From Adiantum capillus-veneris (taxonomy: Eukaryota; Streptophyta; Polypodiopsida; Polypodiales; Pteridaceae): a stretch of 64,000 nucleotides of DNA. The stretch lies in NCBI GenBank assembly GCA_014529385.2, contig CM043962.1:36547598-36611597 (forward strand). The letters run 5' to 3'. Positions within the stretch are counted from its first letter, which is position 1. The number at the start of each line of letters is the position of its first letter. A model generated the notes under the pieces. That model saw only the letters and a program-made list of their open reading frames with translations. It made no database searches and had not been told where the DNA came from. Below are positions 36,174 through 45,613 of this stretch, piece after piece. The position numbers were made by a program, and so were the translations under genes.

Positions 36174-36225
36174 TCTTGCACTCACACTTGCACTTGCACA
36201 CGCTTCCCACGGCACCTTTAAGTGT

Positions 36226-37183
36226 TTCCATAGATACAAACAAGAAAATTAGCAGAGAAGTCTCATGTGTAAATCAGAAGCAAAGGTGAGGATAGGATAA
36301 AAAAACCATGCGGATAGAACGCCAAAAGACCGCGAAGTAGAGGGTGAAAGATGGGAGAGGCAAGGGAAACCCGAAGGGATGCTGATGAAGCAAAGTTGAG
36401 GTGCTGTCCAAACCTGTAATTGCAGCAAAAGGGAGCTCAAAACACCGCGAGAATGCAAGGGTTTGAGAAAAAACACCAGGTGATGAACACAGGATGCCAA
36501 GGTTGGTAGGTGAGGATGTAAATGCAAACAAACAGGCTGAAAATCAACAATAGAGAGGTCAGGAAATCACCGACAATAGTCACAACTGTTCAGCTTCCAA
36601 GTGGGAAGTCCAAGGGGCAAGGAGCGGGGCTCCGGTTGTCCAAGATCTGCGGAAAAAGAAGACTGACGTAGCGATAAAAACGTTGGTCCAAGCTATTGTT
36701 GTCCTATTAAAAAATGCTAGATCCAAAGGGCTACTGTCCTACCCAAAAACGCTAGTGCATAGGCTGAGAAAACGCGGATCCTGTTGGTTGAAAAACGTTG
36801 GAGCAGAGAAGAAAACGTAGAGCCAAAAGAGGTGCCCTCCTACAAAAACACTAGGCCTTTTGCTGGATGCTCTCCTGAAAAACGCTAGTGTAGTAAAAAC
36901 TCAGATCCAAAGGGCTGGCTGTCCTGCAACAAAAATCCTAGTCAAATGGCTGCCTGGTTGCCAAAAATGCTGATGCAAAGAATGGAAGAAGGTGATGATC
37001 AGGTAGAGGGAGGGAGGGTGAGAGCAGAGGCTTGCACAAGAAGATGGTTGTCCACAAAACGCTAGGGCTGAAGCAAAAAATGCTCGTCCCAAAAAAGACG
37101 TTGATTGAGAAGAAGGACTTCTTCACGGTGGAAATCTCCGCAGTGTCCTCCCAGGGGATGGCAATGGCTGATCCAGGACTAGA
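36226..37183 (-). other. Element D leader with repeated AAAACGCTAG motif
   Basis: About 950 bp between the gag side and the primer-binding site. It contains at least five close copies of AAAAACGCTAGT or a one-base variant (about 36709, 36744, 36843, 36878, 37053) plus weaker ones. No gene-like frame. Confidence 0.6.
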
Positions 37184-37195
37184 GCTCTGATACCA

Positions 37196-37605
37196 TGTCA
37201 CAATGAGTAGTGAAAGGTGGAGAGATAGAGACAATGGTGATGGACACACAAGAGACAGATGGAAAGGCTGGCAAGCGCCAATAACTCCAGATGGCAAAAA
37301 ACTACTGTGTACAAGACAAGATGGCAAGATGAATGGGAGAGTGCATCCCCCCCTCCTATATATAGGAGAATGGGGAGTAGGTAGGGCAGATCAGAATCCC
37401 CAACAACCATGCACAAAAAAACCATAAATGAGGACAAAATGGAAAAGGACCGGGAAAAGTGTTGAGCAAGACCCTAAATGTGCTTGAATTAGATCATTGT
37501 CCAGCAGGTGTACAAGTGGCCAACCCACAACCAAGGGCTAGTACACGTGATGGTTGTGAAGCGTACAGGCAGGGTGCGAAGCATGTGGAGATGAAGAATC
37601 TAACA
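37196..37605 (-). repeat. Element D 5' LTR (410 bp)
   Basis: Begins next to the primer-binding site; ends GAATCTAACA followed by the AAGGG duplication. See 32536-33052. Confidence 0.9.
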
Positions 37606-37990
37606 AAGGGAAGGATTTTCTCCAAATGCAAGCACATATGCTTGCACCCTTAAAGTATGTAGCCGTATGCAAGACCTTCACATGGGTGAGAGACTTCACA
37701 GTGAGATTGCTAGACAAGGGGTTGTTAGAGAAACATTTTGTGCTTGGCAATGCATTTCATCGATAAGTATGCCAAATGTGACGCCTTATAAAAGCACAAA
37801 AAGTTCTTTATGTTTTCTATGTACTCATGCCATATCTTGGAGCGCATTGATTGCAAGATATGTCCAACTTGGCTGTAACAAAGCTCTTATAGGACGATAT
37901 ATTTAAGAACGACTCGAACACTACTTTTGCGATGCAAATCTAGGAAGCATGTCAGCAAGCTCAAGACACAACTAGGCTGGAAGCCAATAC
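37606..37990 (+). pseudogene. Decayed PLS-class PPR gene, 3' part
   Basis: Continues the pseudogene of 31670-32535 after element D. The translation shows KGFSPNAS, TLKVCSRMQDLHMGERLH, SEIARQGVV, then LGNAF, KAQKVL and ALIARYVQLG-like pieces in shifting frames. These match the repeat type of the intact PPR gene at 45817 (GEQIHSEIVKEG, ALIAG). Sequence beyond about 37990 loses resemblance, and no E or DYW region can be seen. Confidence 0.75.
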
Positions 37991-38654
37991 AAATTTAAAT
38001 GTGCTCTTCAACAATTATTGATTAAGTTTGAGTCAGGGAATTAATATTGTCTAAAAGTCTAGGAAAAATTTAGGCATAGGGCGCATCCACTTGGGCATAT
38101 ATCAACCCTAGCATGCTCATATGGGCAAATGTTGCCTCCATTTTCTAGCTCTACCCTAAGTATTGATTTTGGTGGAGTTGGAGAACCCCATCTTTCACCC
38201 CCACTTTTTGAGGGGACTCCAACTCATTTAGCTTAAAACAAACTAGTACATAACCTGCTGCCCCTGGTAGCAAAATAATATTATATCTCTTGTATCCTCT
38301 TTGAGATCTCCCTCTCCCTCTCTTTTGCTATTTCTGAGCTTGCTCTCCAAGCCTTAATGTTATGCATTAGAATGTGCACTTGCATAGCTCGGCCTTGGAA
38401 TGCACCATGATGTATGTAGTATATGATTCATCCATTGGATGGAGAAGAAAATTGAAGCATAGTAACTCTATTCAAGCGACACTTGGCCTATATGTAGACC
38501 AAAGATTCACCAAGCTAGCTGTTTCTTTTGAATTGTACCTGTTACGAGACTGGCATCCTCTTGCTGTAGTGGTTAGTTGCAATTGGGATAGCTGGCGTAA
38601 TGGTTAATTATGTGCTGTCTATTTTATTTTTCTAATTGATTTGATGATGATTTT
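37991..38654. other. Interval without a recognisable gene
   Basis: No supported frame or RNA. The first copy of a 75-bp unit (about 38590-38662) that recurs in the spacer of the inverted repeat is found at its right end. Confidence 0.55.
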
Positions 38655-39206
38655 ATAAGAGTGTGTAAGAGAATTGTAAGAGATAGGGACTTGACAGAGA
38701 GTACACAACAAAATTAAGCATAGCATTAAGAGTGTAGAGAAGAGAATCTGCAAGAGAAAGGCCTAAATCTAGCCCCAAACTCCACGGCACCTCTCTTGTG
38801 GAGTTGGTATTTAATATATTATTTGTGAGTTTAAGGTGCCAAAATTTGAGGCCCCTCTTTTACAACCACTTCACTTTTGTAAATGAGTGAAGCTCATTAG
38901 TTCTTGCATGTCCCATAAGGGGAAGTTCCCACTACAATTATTTACAAATCCCTAGCGGCTTATTGAAATGAAAACCTAAAACTTGTGTGAATATAAAACG
39001 GTCAAGAGTTATTGCCTACGCCTCTTTATCAACTCCCTGCTGCAATTGGAATAGCTGGCATAATGGTTAATTATGTGTTATCTATTTTGTTTTTCTAATT
39101 GAGTTGATGATGATTTTGTAGAGTGGAATGCATGATGGCTAATTATGTGATGTCTATTTTATTTTTCTAATTGAGTTGATGATGATTTTGTAGAGTGGAA
39201 TGCGGG
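38590..39206. repeat. 75-bp unit in three copies around and inside the fold-back
   Basis: Copies at about 38590-38662, 39053-39133 and 39134-39206 share ATGGTTAATTATGTG (or ATGGCTAATTATGTG), TATTTTATTTTTCTAATTGA and TTGATGATGATTTT. All three are in direct orientation. Confidence 0.8.
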
Positions 39207-39583
39207 GAGTTGACGAAGAGGCGCATGCAATAACTCTCGACCGTTTTATATTCGCACAGTATTTTAGATTTTCATTTCAATAAGCCACTAGCGCTCTGTA
39301 AATAATTGTAGTGGGAACTTTCCCTTATGGGACATGCAAGAACTAATGAGCTTCACTCATTTACAAAAGTGAAGTGGTTGTAAAAGAGGGGCCTTAAATT
39401 TTGGCACCTTAAACTCACAAATAACATATTAAATACCAACTCCACAAGAGAGGTGTCGTGGAGTGGGGCTTGATTTAGGCCTTTCTCTTGCAGATTCTCT
39501 TCTCTACACTCTTATGCTATGCTTAATTTTGCTGTGTACTCTCTAATCAAGTCTCTATCTCTTATACACTCTTACAATCTTAT
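38655..39583. repeat. Long inverted repeat (fold-back), arms about 380 bp
   Basis: Left arm 38655-39037 and right arm 39205-39583 are reverse complements at high identity. Outer ends ATAAGAGTGTGTAAGAG... pair with ...CTCTTATACACTCTTA, and inner ends CGCCTCTTTATCAACTCCC pair with GGGAGTTGACGAAGAGGCG. The 167-bp spacer holds two tandem copies of a 75-bp unit whose third copy precedes the left arm. A transcript across it would fold into a very long hairpin. It could be a fold-back transposon or two LTR-like pieces joined head to head; no protein is encoded. Confidence 0.88.
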
Positions 39584-39603
39584 CTATGTCAATCCCATTC
39601 TCT

Positions 39604-39637
<34 letters not shown>

Positions 39638-40484
39638 TAGTGTAGGTGTGTGTGTGCTTGGAAATTGGGAGAAAGAGGTTGACAGGTTGATGGTGATGTC
39701 TATGAGCATGTGTTGAATTGTTTTAAACAACCGGTCTCCCCCTATTCTTCCAACAGTACCCGCATATTAATCTTATCATGAAATTTTTTCCCCATCTCAA
39801 CTTCTGTATTGTGTCACATGCCTTCAAGATGCAAATGAAGGTGATCACATGTGGGGAGAGGTCATGGCTTTGTTTACACTAAAAACATCCAAAGGTGCCT
39901 ACCTTTAAACATAACTTATGATAACTACACTCCAAGAGGTGCTTCGGACATGGAAAGAAAGATCCTTGTGCTGGAAAGTTGAGGCACCTCTCTCTTCCCC
40001 CCCCCCCCCCCCCCCCCCCTTCTCTCATTGTCTTGAGATGAGCTCTTGTACACCTTGAGCCTCTTCCACCTATACCCCCACTCTCCTGTGAATTGATGTA
40101 CAAATGTACAAGATAATAGTCTCTAACTTTCATCTCTCGTACCTTGTTCACCATGTTTAATCTGTTACTTTTCCCACTTGCCCCTTGATGTATGACATAG
40201 CATTTTAAACAGATGTCAAATTCTATTATGATGCATGTAACTTTTGGTGTCATAGGTAATTTTAGACTTTTGAAGACGTTTAATATAACATTTCATTTCT
40301 CTCTCACACCGGCTTAGTGAAAGCAATTCCTTACATTTTTTTCCTATGTTTTACATGCACCATCTATTTCATGTTTGGATAGTGGACATGAATTGTTGTT
40401 TATGTGTTTATATGGAATACATTTGGGCTCATCTAGTGATTTGTGTAAGAATGTGGATGTGATTTAGTATATTCTTACCAGTGG

Positions 40485-40529
<45 letters not shown>

Positions 40530-41227
40530 ACCAATCCTTTTTCCTTTACTTAACATCAGAGACTGAAAAGAGGAGGGGGACCACTTTCTAGCTTGAAATC
40601 ATAGAGTTTGCGGAGCACGACCTGGTCTTGGTAGCAAGACAAACTTGCGCATTGCTGATTTTTTCTTGCTCATGCCCTCCAAGTAGTTGTCATGTGACGT
40701 GAAATCATCACACGTGGGTCTCCATGAGAATGTCGAGCGTCCATCAACGACAATGATGGTGCTCTTCTTGCACTCCAAGGCTTGGCTTTGCACTTTTAAT
40801 TAGCATGGTTTTGCCTTGCACTAATTCCTTAAACAACCATCTTTGGCCTATGCAGCCCATTGATAAAGCGAGAGACTGGGGAGAGGAAAACCGTTCAAAT
40901 AGATCCAGAGGGGTGTCACAGTGACATTTTCAACCTTCATAATATTCCTTGCATTTGAAGATATGTGATTCTCTTTAGCCACCTCTGATCTTAAATGTTG
41001 AAGACGGACATGGTCTCGAGCTTATCGTCGATTAGAAGTTGTGGAAGAGAATACAACTTGTACAGAATGCCGTTTTAGAAATTAAGACTACTAATTTGGT
41101 ATGAAAGACGAAGATGAAAGTGTAGCTGTTGGAGACGCTCATACCTCAGCACGGCTATGGCCCACGTGGGGGAGAGAGACATGCCTTTCTCAATTGATAT
41201 GGTTACAAATTCGCGTTGTGGGTACTT
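39584..41227. other. Interval with simple repeats, no gene
   Basis: Contains (GT)n at about 39605-39655, a C run of about 20 at 39999-40018 and (GA)n at about 40489-40523. No frame with gene-like composition or known motif was seen. Confidence 0.6.
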
Positions 41228-41465
41228 TGTTGTCGAGCTTGATGCACCTTAGATATTGAGCCTGATCATGGGTAGGCGTTGTACACACACAGAAGCAGTC
41301 AAGGGATGTTTGCTCCTACCTGCACCTTCTCTACATCCACAACAGTTCATTGCGTAACTCGAGTAGAGGACGACGATGATTGGGCTTTTTTTTTTAATTT
41401 GGCTCTTTGAATTTTGTGAGCTCAGTATGACTCCATCAGCCATGTGGCACTTCCTCGAGCCCCAT
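41228..41465. repeat. Local direct duplication, copy 1
   Basis: Similar to 43183-43435. Shared pieces are TTGTCGAG, CACCTTAGATATTGAGC, GATCATGGGT, a TGCACCTTC pair, CGATGA.AATCGAGC-like sequence, a T run, and ATGTGGCAC / ACGTGGCAC followed by TCCTCGAGCCC. Copies differ by substitutions and a GA microsatellite. Non-coding. Confidence 0.7.
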
Positions 41466-41845
41466 TATAAGAGTTTGGATTTAGAAGGCATTCTTTGGAG
41501 CGGACGATGATAGACAAACTTCAAAGCAGGGCTCGGGAAACATTTTTTGTGGACCCGACTTTGGAACCTTTTCAAACGCATATGAACAGGCTAACTCTAA
41601 ATTTGAGAGGGATAATCACACTAAAAATCTCATACTATAACTAAAAATTGCATAATTTGAAGCGGCTTGAGAACCTTCTGGCCCAAACTTGACCCGGCCA
41701 TTTTTCATTTTGAACAAGCTTTGGATAAAGCGAACCTATCTTTTCTCGAGCCCTGCTTCAAAGCCTCTAGTGAGTGAAGAGTGTCATCCGCATGAATGTG
41801 TTGGCAAACTCTTCCAAGTAAGAGTGGCTCGCCAATGTCGAGGCG
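41466..41845. other. Interval without a recognisable gene
   Basis: No supported feature on either strand. Confidence 0.5.
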
Positions 41846-42220
41846 CCTCAGCACTAAAGGGCACAGGAAATTTTTGAAGCTCAAGCGGTGGGATCCACGA
41901 CAGCGAAGTCAAGACACAGCGATCGAGACGAGCGCAACCGTAGGATGTCGAGGTAAACTAGGACACGAAAAGGTAAACTTGGACAAGCAAAGGGGACTGT
42001 CCGAGTTTATTTATCATTATTTGGTTTGCCCATATGTCAGCTTTCCCATCGCGGGTGTAGCGGTTAAAGCATTGGGCTCTCATAGCGATCGCACGAGTTC
42101 GAGTCTCCGAGCCTGCGATAGACGCCCATTTTTTTCCGCCATTCATCCGCCTTGAGATTCCCCCTTTGGACCCCCACCGCGGATCCCATCTCTTATCTCC
42201 CGTGCCCTTTAGTGCTGAGG
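41846..42220. mobile_element. 375-bp MITE-like element with terminal inverted repeats
   Basis: The ends are perfect 19-bp inverted repeats, CCTCAGCACTAAAGGGCAC and its complement. After a gap, a TGGGATCC[A/G]CG block is also shared. Flanking 9-mers GTCGAGGCG (41837-41845) and GTCAGGGCG (42221-42229) agree at 7 of 9, as for a Mutator-type duplication. It encodes no transposase, so it would be a non-autonomous DNA transposon. Caution: GTCAGGGCGGTAC also repeats just to the right (42238-42250), so the target duplication is not proven, and the CACTA inside the TIR could point to another superfamily. Confidence 0.65.
42049..42118 (+). other. tRNA-like segment (CAT anticodon position), probably degenerate
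   Basis: 70 nt with a 7-bp acceptor-like stem (TCGCGGG with CCTGCGA, one G-T pair). It has a box A-like TGTAGCGGTTAAAGC, CTCATAG placed like an anticodon loop (anticodon CAT) and a box B-like GAGTTCGAGTC. A T run follows at about 42129. The D, anticodon and T stems pair only in part (2-3 bp each), and two extra bases lie before the 3' acceptor strand. A tRNA-Met pseudogene or a tRNA-derived piece is likelier than a working tRNA. Confidence 0.4.
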
Positions 42221-43194
42221 GTCAGGGCGGTACACGGGGTCAGGGCGGTACGTTTAATGGTAGTTGAGCGGCTTGAAAGGTTATCACCTCGTCTCTTCTG
42301 CGATAATGGAAGACAGTGCAGGGCTAATGGAAGACAGTGGAGCCCTGCAAGAGAATGTAAACGGTCCGCGTCTAGGAGACAGGCTGGTGGATAATCTCGC
42401 CGCCACCCCTCGCCTCCTCCTGCACAAAGTGCATCTCCAAGTGCCGAGTCCGAATGCGTGCTGGAAGGGAAGCTGGACATGCCACCTTGCACAGGGATCT
42501 CGAACTCCCAATCCTCACCATCGGCCAGCAGCAAGCTCACATGTGTGCCTTTCACCACATGCCTGCCCATGAAATCCGATGAGAGCCGTAGCTGAATTAA
42601 TCCTAACACTGCAACATTCTCCTGCATGATGAGCAAGTTGCCCACGATATCCATACCCAGCGGCCATGCTCTGAGCTTCGTGGACGATAGAAGGTACTCG
42701 TACTTGAGTGCAGCATTTTGGATGCGCATCATGTTGAGGAGCCCTATCAGCATCCTTGTAGTCCGCATATCCATCAGCGTTGCCATCTCTAAACATTAAT
42801 TGGTAGGGTCCGCAGGTTGAATCACCGCCAGACTGTCTGTCTGGCTTCGAGCCATATCCCACATCAAGCCTTGCATCGAGATTTCATACTGGAGCTCAGA
42901 AATCTGTATTGCCGTGATGCTCATCTCCCTACCCAGTGCATCCACGTTCTTACCCTTAGCCTTCTCGATCCACTCCAAAACCTCTGAGACTTCTGTCGGC
43001 AAACCCTCTGCCATGGCCTCGATCTCATTCACAAAAATGGACCAGTCCGCGTCCGAGGGCATGTCCGACATGACTGGTGCCTCCACAATCTGACCTACCT
43101 GTTCCAAAGCATCCAGAGGGTCCTTCACAACAGCCACAACCTCCATCATAGCCTCCAACGGCTCTAGAATATCCACCACGCTTTGTCGAGTTTC
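42193..43194 (-). pseudogene. Unidentified non-transposon reading frame broken by one stop
   Basis: A single minus-strand frame of about 330 codons is open from 43194 (in-frame TAG just upstream) to 42193, with one TAA at 42796-42798. No ATG precedes the first conserved-looking residues, so the 5' end is probably missing or spliced. The first 128 codons look helical and acidic (EPLEAMMEVVAVV, VSEVLEWIEKAKG, ISELQYEISMQG). After the stop comes a helical piece (ALKYEYLLSSTKLRAW) and a beta-like piece (HVSLLLADGEDWEFEIPV). The last 60 or so codons are low-complexity and enter the MITE, so the true end is near 42350. Composition is richer in GC than its surroundings. No family recognised; either an old host gene or a retrocopy. 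Confidence 0.5.
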
Positions 43195-43435
43195 CTACAC
43201 CTTAGATATTGAGCTCGATCATGGGTGTGAGAGAGAGAGAGAGAGAAGCAACAGAGAAACGTTTGCTCTACATGCACCTTCCTGCACCTTCTTGATCTAC
43301 ATGTATACGTCGCGTCGCATAACTCATGCAACTACAGACGATGACAATCGAGCTTTTTTTCATATATATTTGGTTTGTTGATCGGGGTGCCGTCTCCATC
43401 GATCACGTGGCACTTTTCTCGAGTCCTTCTCTCCA
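43183..43435. repeat. Local direct duplication, copy 2, with G-box
   Basis: Second copy of 41228-41465. Its 3' part (GTTGATCGGGGTGCCGTCTC, CACGTGGCAC at 43404-43413, CTCGAGTCCTTCTCTCCACTAG) is repeated again at 43588-43660 and partly at 43690-43730. Confidence 0.75.
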
Positions 43436-43760
43436 CTAGTACGGTCGGCCGTCCTTTCTCTCTTTCTCTCTCTCCCTCTTTATTGCGTGCACAAGGGTTT
43501 CTTCAGTTTTGGAGTTTAGCCTTCATGTTGCAAATTTTTACACGTGTAAAGGACTCTCCTTCCACCATATTTATGTTAGTTTAAATTGTTGATCGGGGTG
43601 TCGTCTCCATCGATCACATGGCACTTTCCTCGAGCCCTTCTCTCCACTAGTACGGTCAGTCGTCTTCGGCGGCCTCTCTCTAGTACGGTGCCCTTCCATC
43701 AATCACGTGGCACTTTCCTCGAGCTCTTCTCTCTCGGGGGATTCACCATGGAAAACTTAT
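43375..43760 (+). promoter_or_regulatory. Duplicated G-box segments upstream of the PPR gene
   Basis: Three closely spaced copies carry [A/G]ATCAC[G/A]TGGCACTTT followed by CTCGAG[T/C/C]. The CACGTG G-box core is intact at 43404-43409 and 43704-43709 and reads CACATG at 43615-43620. A related CATGTGGCAC lies in the 41441 copy. CT-rich stretches follow each copy. G-boxes bind bZIP and bHLH factors in plants. Whether these act on the PPR gene 2 kb downstream is inference. Confidence 0.4.
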
Positions 43761-44405
43761 CCCACCACGTAAGTGCAGGGGAGGGTTTTTTTTACAAATT
43801 ACGTAAGCGTATAAATTAAGGGTAGGCTCTCAATAATTTATCACCCAAGATTAAAAGTCGGGGAGGGGGTATCATATTATTGTGGGGGGGGGGGGGGAGA
43901 CGGGGCGGAGGGGGGAACGTGACCCACGTTGATTACTTAAAATGATTGGTCACTGGTGTGCACTAGAACTAAGATGATTTTTTGGAAAGTTTTTTATTAA
44001 ATCACACAACAAATTTTGCATCAAGCCGGTCATAGATAAGGGCTGATTTGGAGCAGGTCAAGGGTTGATTTACACCAGCTTTGGATGGGCCAGAATTGGA
44101 CGAGTAACCAAAGTGCAGGCTGATCAGAGACATGGTTTGAAATTCAAACTATGACACATTGAGGGTACATCTAGTTATCAATAGAAATGGTTCCTTAGTA
44201 CGTTTCCAATCACTATGCTACACACCCTTTGACTAGTTTTACTCAATTAGATCACCTGAAACCTAAATTTTATATGTAAGATAGGGGTGTGATTGTTTTC
44301 TTCATTGATTGTCATATAAGTGTAGAAAGGGGGGTCATATTCCCTAATATGAGTCGTATATAAGGGTTTTATCAAAGTTATCCGCTCGCAAGTGGCGTTC
44401 CATTT
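43761..44405. other. Interval without a recognisable gene
   Basis: Contains a G run at about 43885-43898 but no supported frame or RNA. Confidence 0.55.
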
Positions 44406-44640
44406 TGTATATAGAGTGAATTCCCCGGGCCTTCTCTCCACTATAGTACAGTCGGCCGTCTTCAGCGGCCTCTCTCTTTCTCTCTTTCCCTCTTTATCGC
44501 GTGCACATGGGCTTTCAGTTTTGGAGGGGCTTCTTTCAGCTTTGAAGTTTAGCTTTCATGTTGCAGATTTCTACTCGTGTAAAAGGCTCCCCTTCCGCCA
44601 TATTTATGCTACTTTAGATTATAGGCTCTTCTCTCTATTA
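44406..44640 (+). repeat. Duplicate of 43425-43590 block next to the LINE
   Basis: The block 'CTTCTCTCCACTA', 'GTCGGCCGTC', CTCTCTTTCTCTCTTTCCCT, CTTTATCGCGTGCACA, CAGTTTTGGAG, TTTAGCTTTCATGTTGCA and CCATATTTATG repeats the sequence at 43425-43585 almost in order. Before the LINE inserted, it lay about 20-200 bp upstream of the PPR frame, so it is the likeliest native promoter/leader region of that gene. Confidence 0.65.
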
Positions 44641-44694
44641 TAAGAGTAAGATAAGATAAGAAGATCCAAGCTTCTTATCTTATCTTACTCTTAT
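44640..44694. repeat. Perfect 24-bp inverted repeat at the LINE 5' junction
   Basis: Left arm 44640-44663 (ATAAGAGTAAGATAAGATAA plus GAAG) and right arm 44671-44694 are exact reverse complements, with a 7-bp spacer ATCCAAG. The left arm is pre-insertion flank; the right arm is its inverted copy at the start of the LINE. Confidence 0.92.
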
Positions 44695-45599
44695 CAAGGA
44701 TTGGAATGCCTGGAAATGGCCCGGAAGCAGTCTCTTGTGGAAACCCCATACTAAAATCATGTATCAGACAATGATACAAAAGAAGAATTGGTCTAGTCCC
44801 CTTAACAAGCTATGGAAAAATCAATGGCCGGAGGAAAGGTGGGAGCATGTAATGGAGAACATATGGATGCCAAAGGTTCCACAGTACATAAAGGTTTGCT
44901 TATGGAAGGTTATTTGGGGTGCACTATCGACAAGGGTAAAGATTCAGGAGAGAGGGATTGGGTCAGATCGATGCTTGGGGTGCAGGTTAGCTAGTGAAGA
45001 TCTGACCCACCTATTCATGGACTGCCCAGCTATAAAAGGCCTCGCAGGGAAAGTTTGTTGCAAGTGGGTCCAGAGAACATGGAAAATTAGTTTTTTCAAG
45101 ATTGACCTATGCCTTGGAGGTAAAAATTCAGGTAGCCCTGCACTCCTCATTAGCACTCAGATGGTCAGATACTTCTTCTTTCATAATGTATGGCAGACAA
45201 AGAATCGTCGTATTTTTGAAGGAGGATTTGAGGTGGCAAGCTTCGCAGAAATTATACAAGAAAGCAAAGTGCTAATATGGGCACTCGGACGCAAGCATCA
45301 CTCGGAGGATTGGTCTAGGACCACTTGTGCCTTGTTGTCAGCAAATGGAATGCTTAGGATGGGGGCAAATCCTGACCATCGATAAATAAAAGATCTCAGA
45401 ATGACAAGAGTATGGACCTTGGGTATCAAGGATGTGGAGGTGGGGTGTTAGGGGTGGTTACCCTAATAACCGTTGTAATTATGATCTTTGGATGTTGTCA
45501 TGACTTAACATGAGCATGACAAAACCTTGTAATTTTTTGGACTGCTCAATATAATCCACTTACAATTGTGAGTTTTGCTATTAAAAAAAAAAAAAAAAA
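44666..45599 (+). mobile_element. 5'-truncated LINE with poly(A) tail
   Basis: About 930 bp ending in A17 (45583-45599). The flanking direct repeats GATAAGATAAGAAGAT (44650-44665) and GATAAGATAGGAAGAT (45600-45615) are a 16-bp target duplication with one change. Long variable duplications, a poly(A) tail and 5' truncation are hallmarks of target-primed LINE integration. The inserted piece holds only the end of ORF2. It separates the PPR gene from its former upstream sequence. Confidence 0.92.
44696..45385 (+). pseudogene. LINE ORF2 C-terminal fragment, zinc-binding RT tail
   Basis: An open frame of 230 codons from the truncation point to TAA at 45385. It contains the plant LINE 'zinc-binding in reverse transcriptase' domain (zf-RVT): WMPKVPQYIKVCLWKVIWGA, then RCLGCRLASEDLTHLFMDC with Cys-x2-Cys...His...Cys, and a Trp-rich tail (NVWQTKNRRIFEGG). 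The endonuclease and RT catalytic parts are absent. The open frame implies a fairly recent insertion, but the fragment has no enzymatic activity. Confidence 0.88.
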
Positions 45600-45613
45600 G
45601 ATAAGATAGGAAG

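Larger units (their letters stand above)
34466..36220 (+). mobile_element. Element H: 1.75-kb mini copia with only a gag start
   Basis: LTRs of 212 bp (34466-34677) and 287 bp (35934-36220), with a perfect AGTGT target duplication at 34461-34465 and 36221-36225. A primer-binding site TGGTATCAGAGC at 34680 is followed by a 1.09-kb leader, then ATG at 35770 opening 55 codons of a copia gag (DIYNIRKFDGMNFVIWKEQI). The frame then hits a polypurine tract (AAGTGGGAGTT, 35923-35933) and the 3' LTR. Everything after the gag start has been deleted, while all cis signals remain: a non-autonomous, TRIM/LARD-like structure. Inserted in element D in the opposite orientation. Confidence 0.92.

Noticed and set aside
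39519-39716. Small frame with Cys-Val run near 39600
   Set aside because: Crosses a GT microsatellite and the end of the fold-back; no coding signal.
40599-40793. 64-codon minus-strand frame
   Set aside because: Short, no recognised motif, no codon or context support; could not be told from chance.
42049-42118. Functional tRNA-Met gene
   Set aside because: Acceptor stem and box-like motifs are there, but D, anticodon and T stems do not pair properly and two extra bases precede the 3' acceptor strand; kept only as tRNA-like.
41846-42220. CACTA (En/Spm) element based on CACTAAAGGG within the terminal repeat
   Set aside because: Inverted identity extends six bases outside CACTA and no 3-bp direct duplication flanks it; the 9-bp imperfect duplication fits a Mutator-like MITE better.
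41228-43435. The direct repeats around the unidentified frame as LTRs of a small retroelement
   Set aside because: No TG...CA ends, no primer-binding site or polypurine tract next to them, and the 3' part of the repeat recurs alone at 43588 and 43690.
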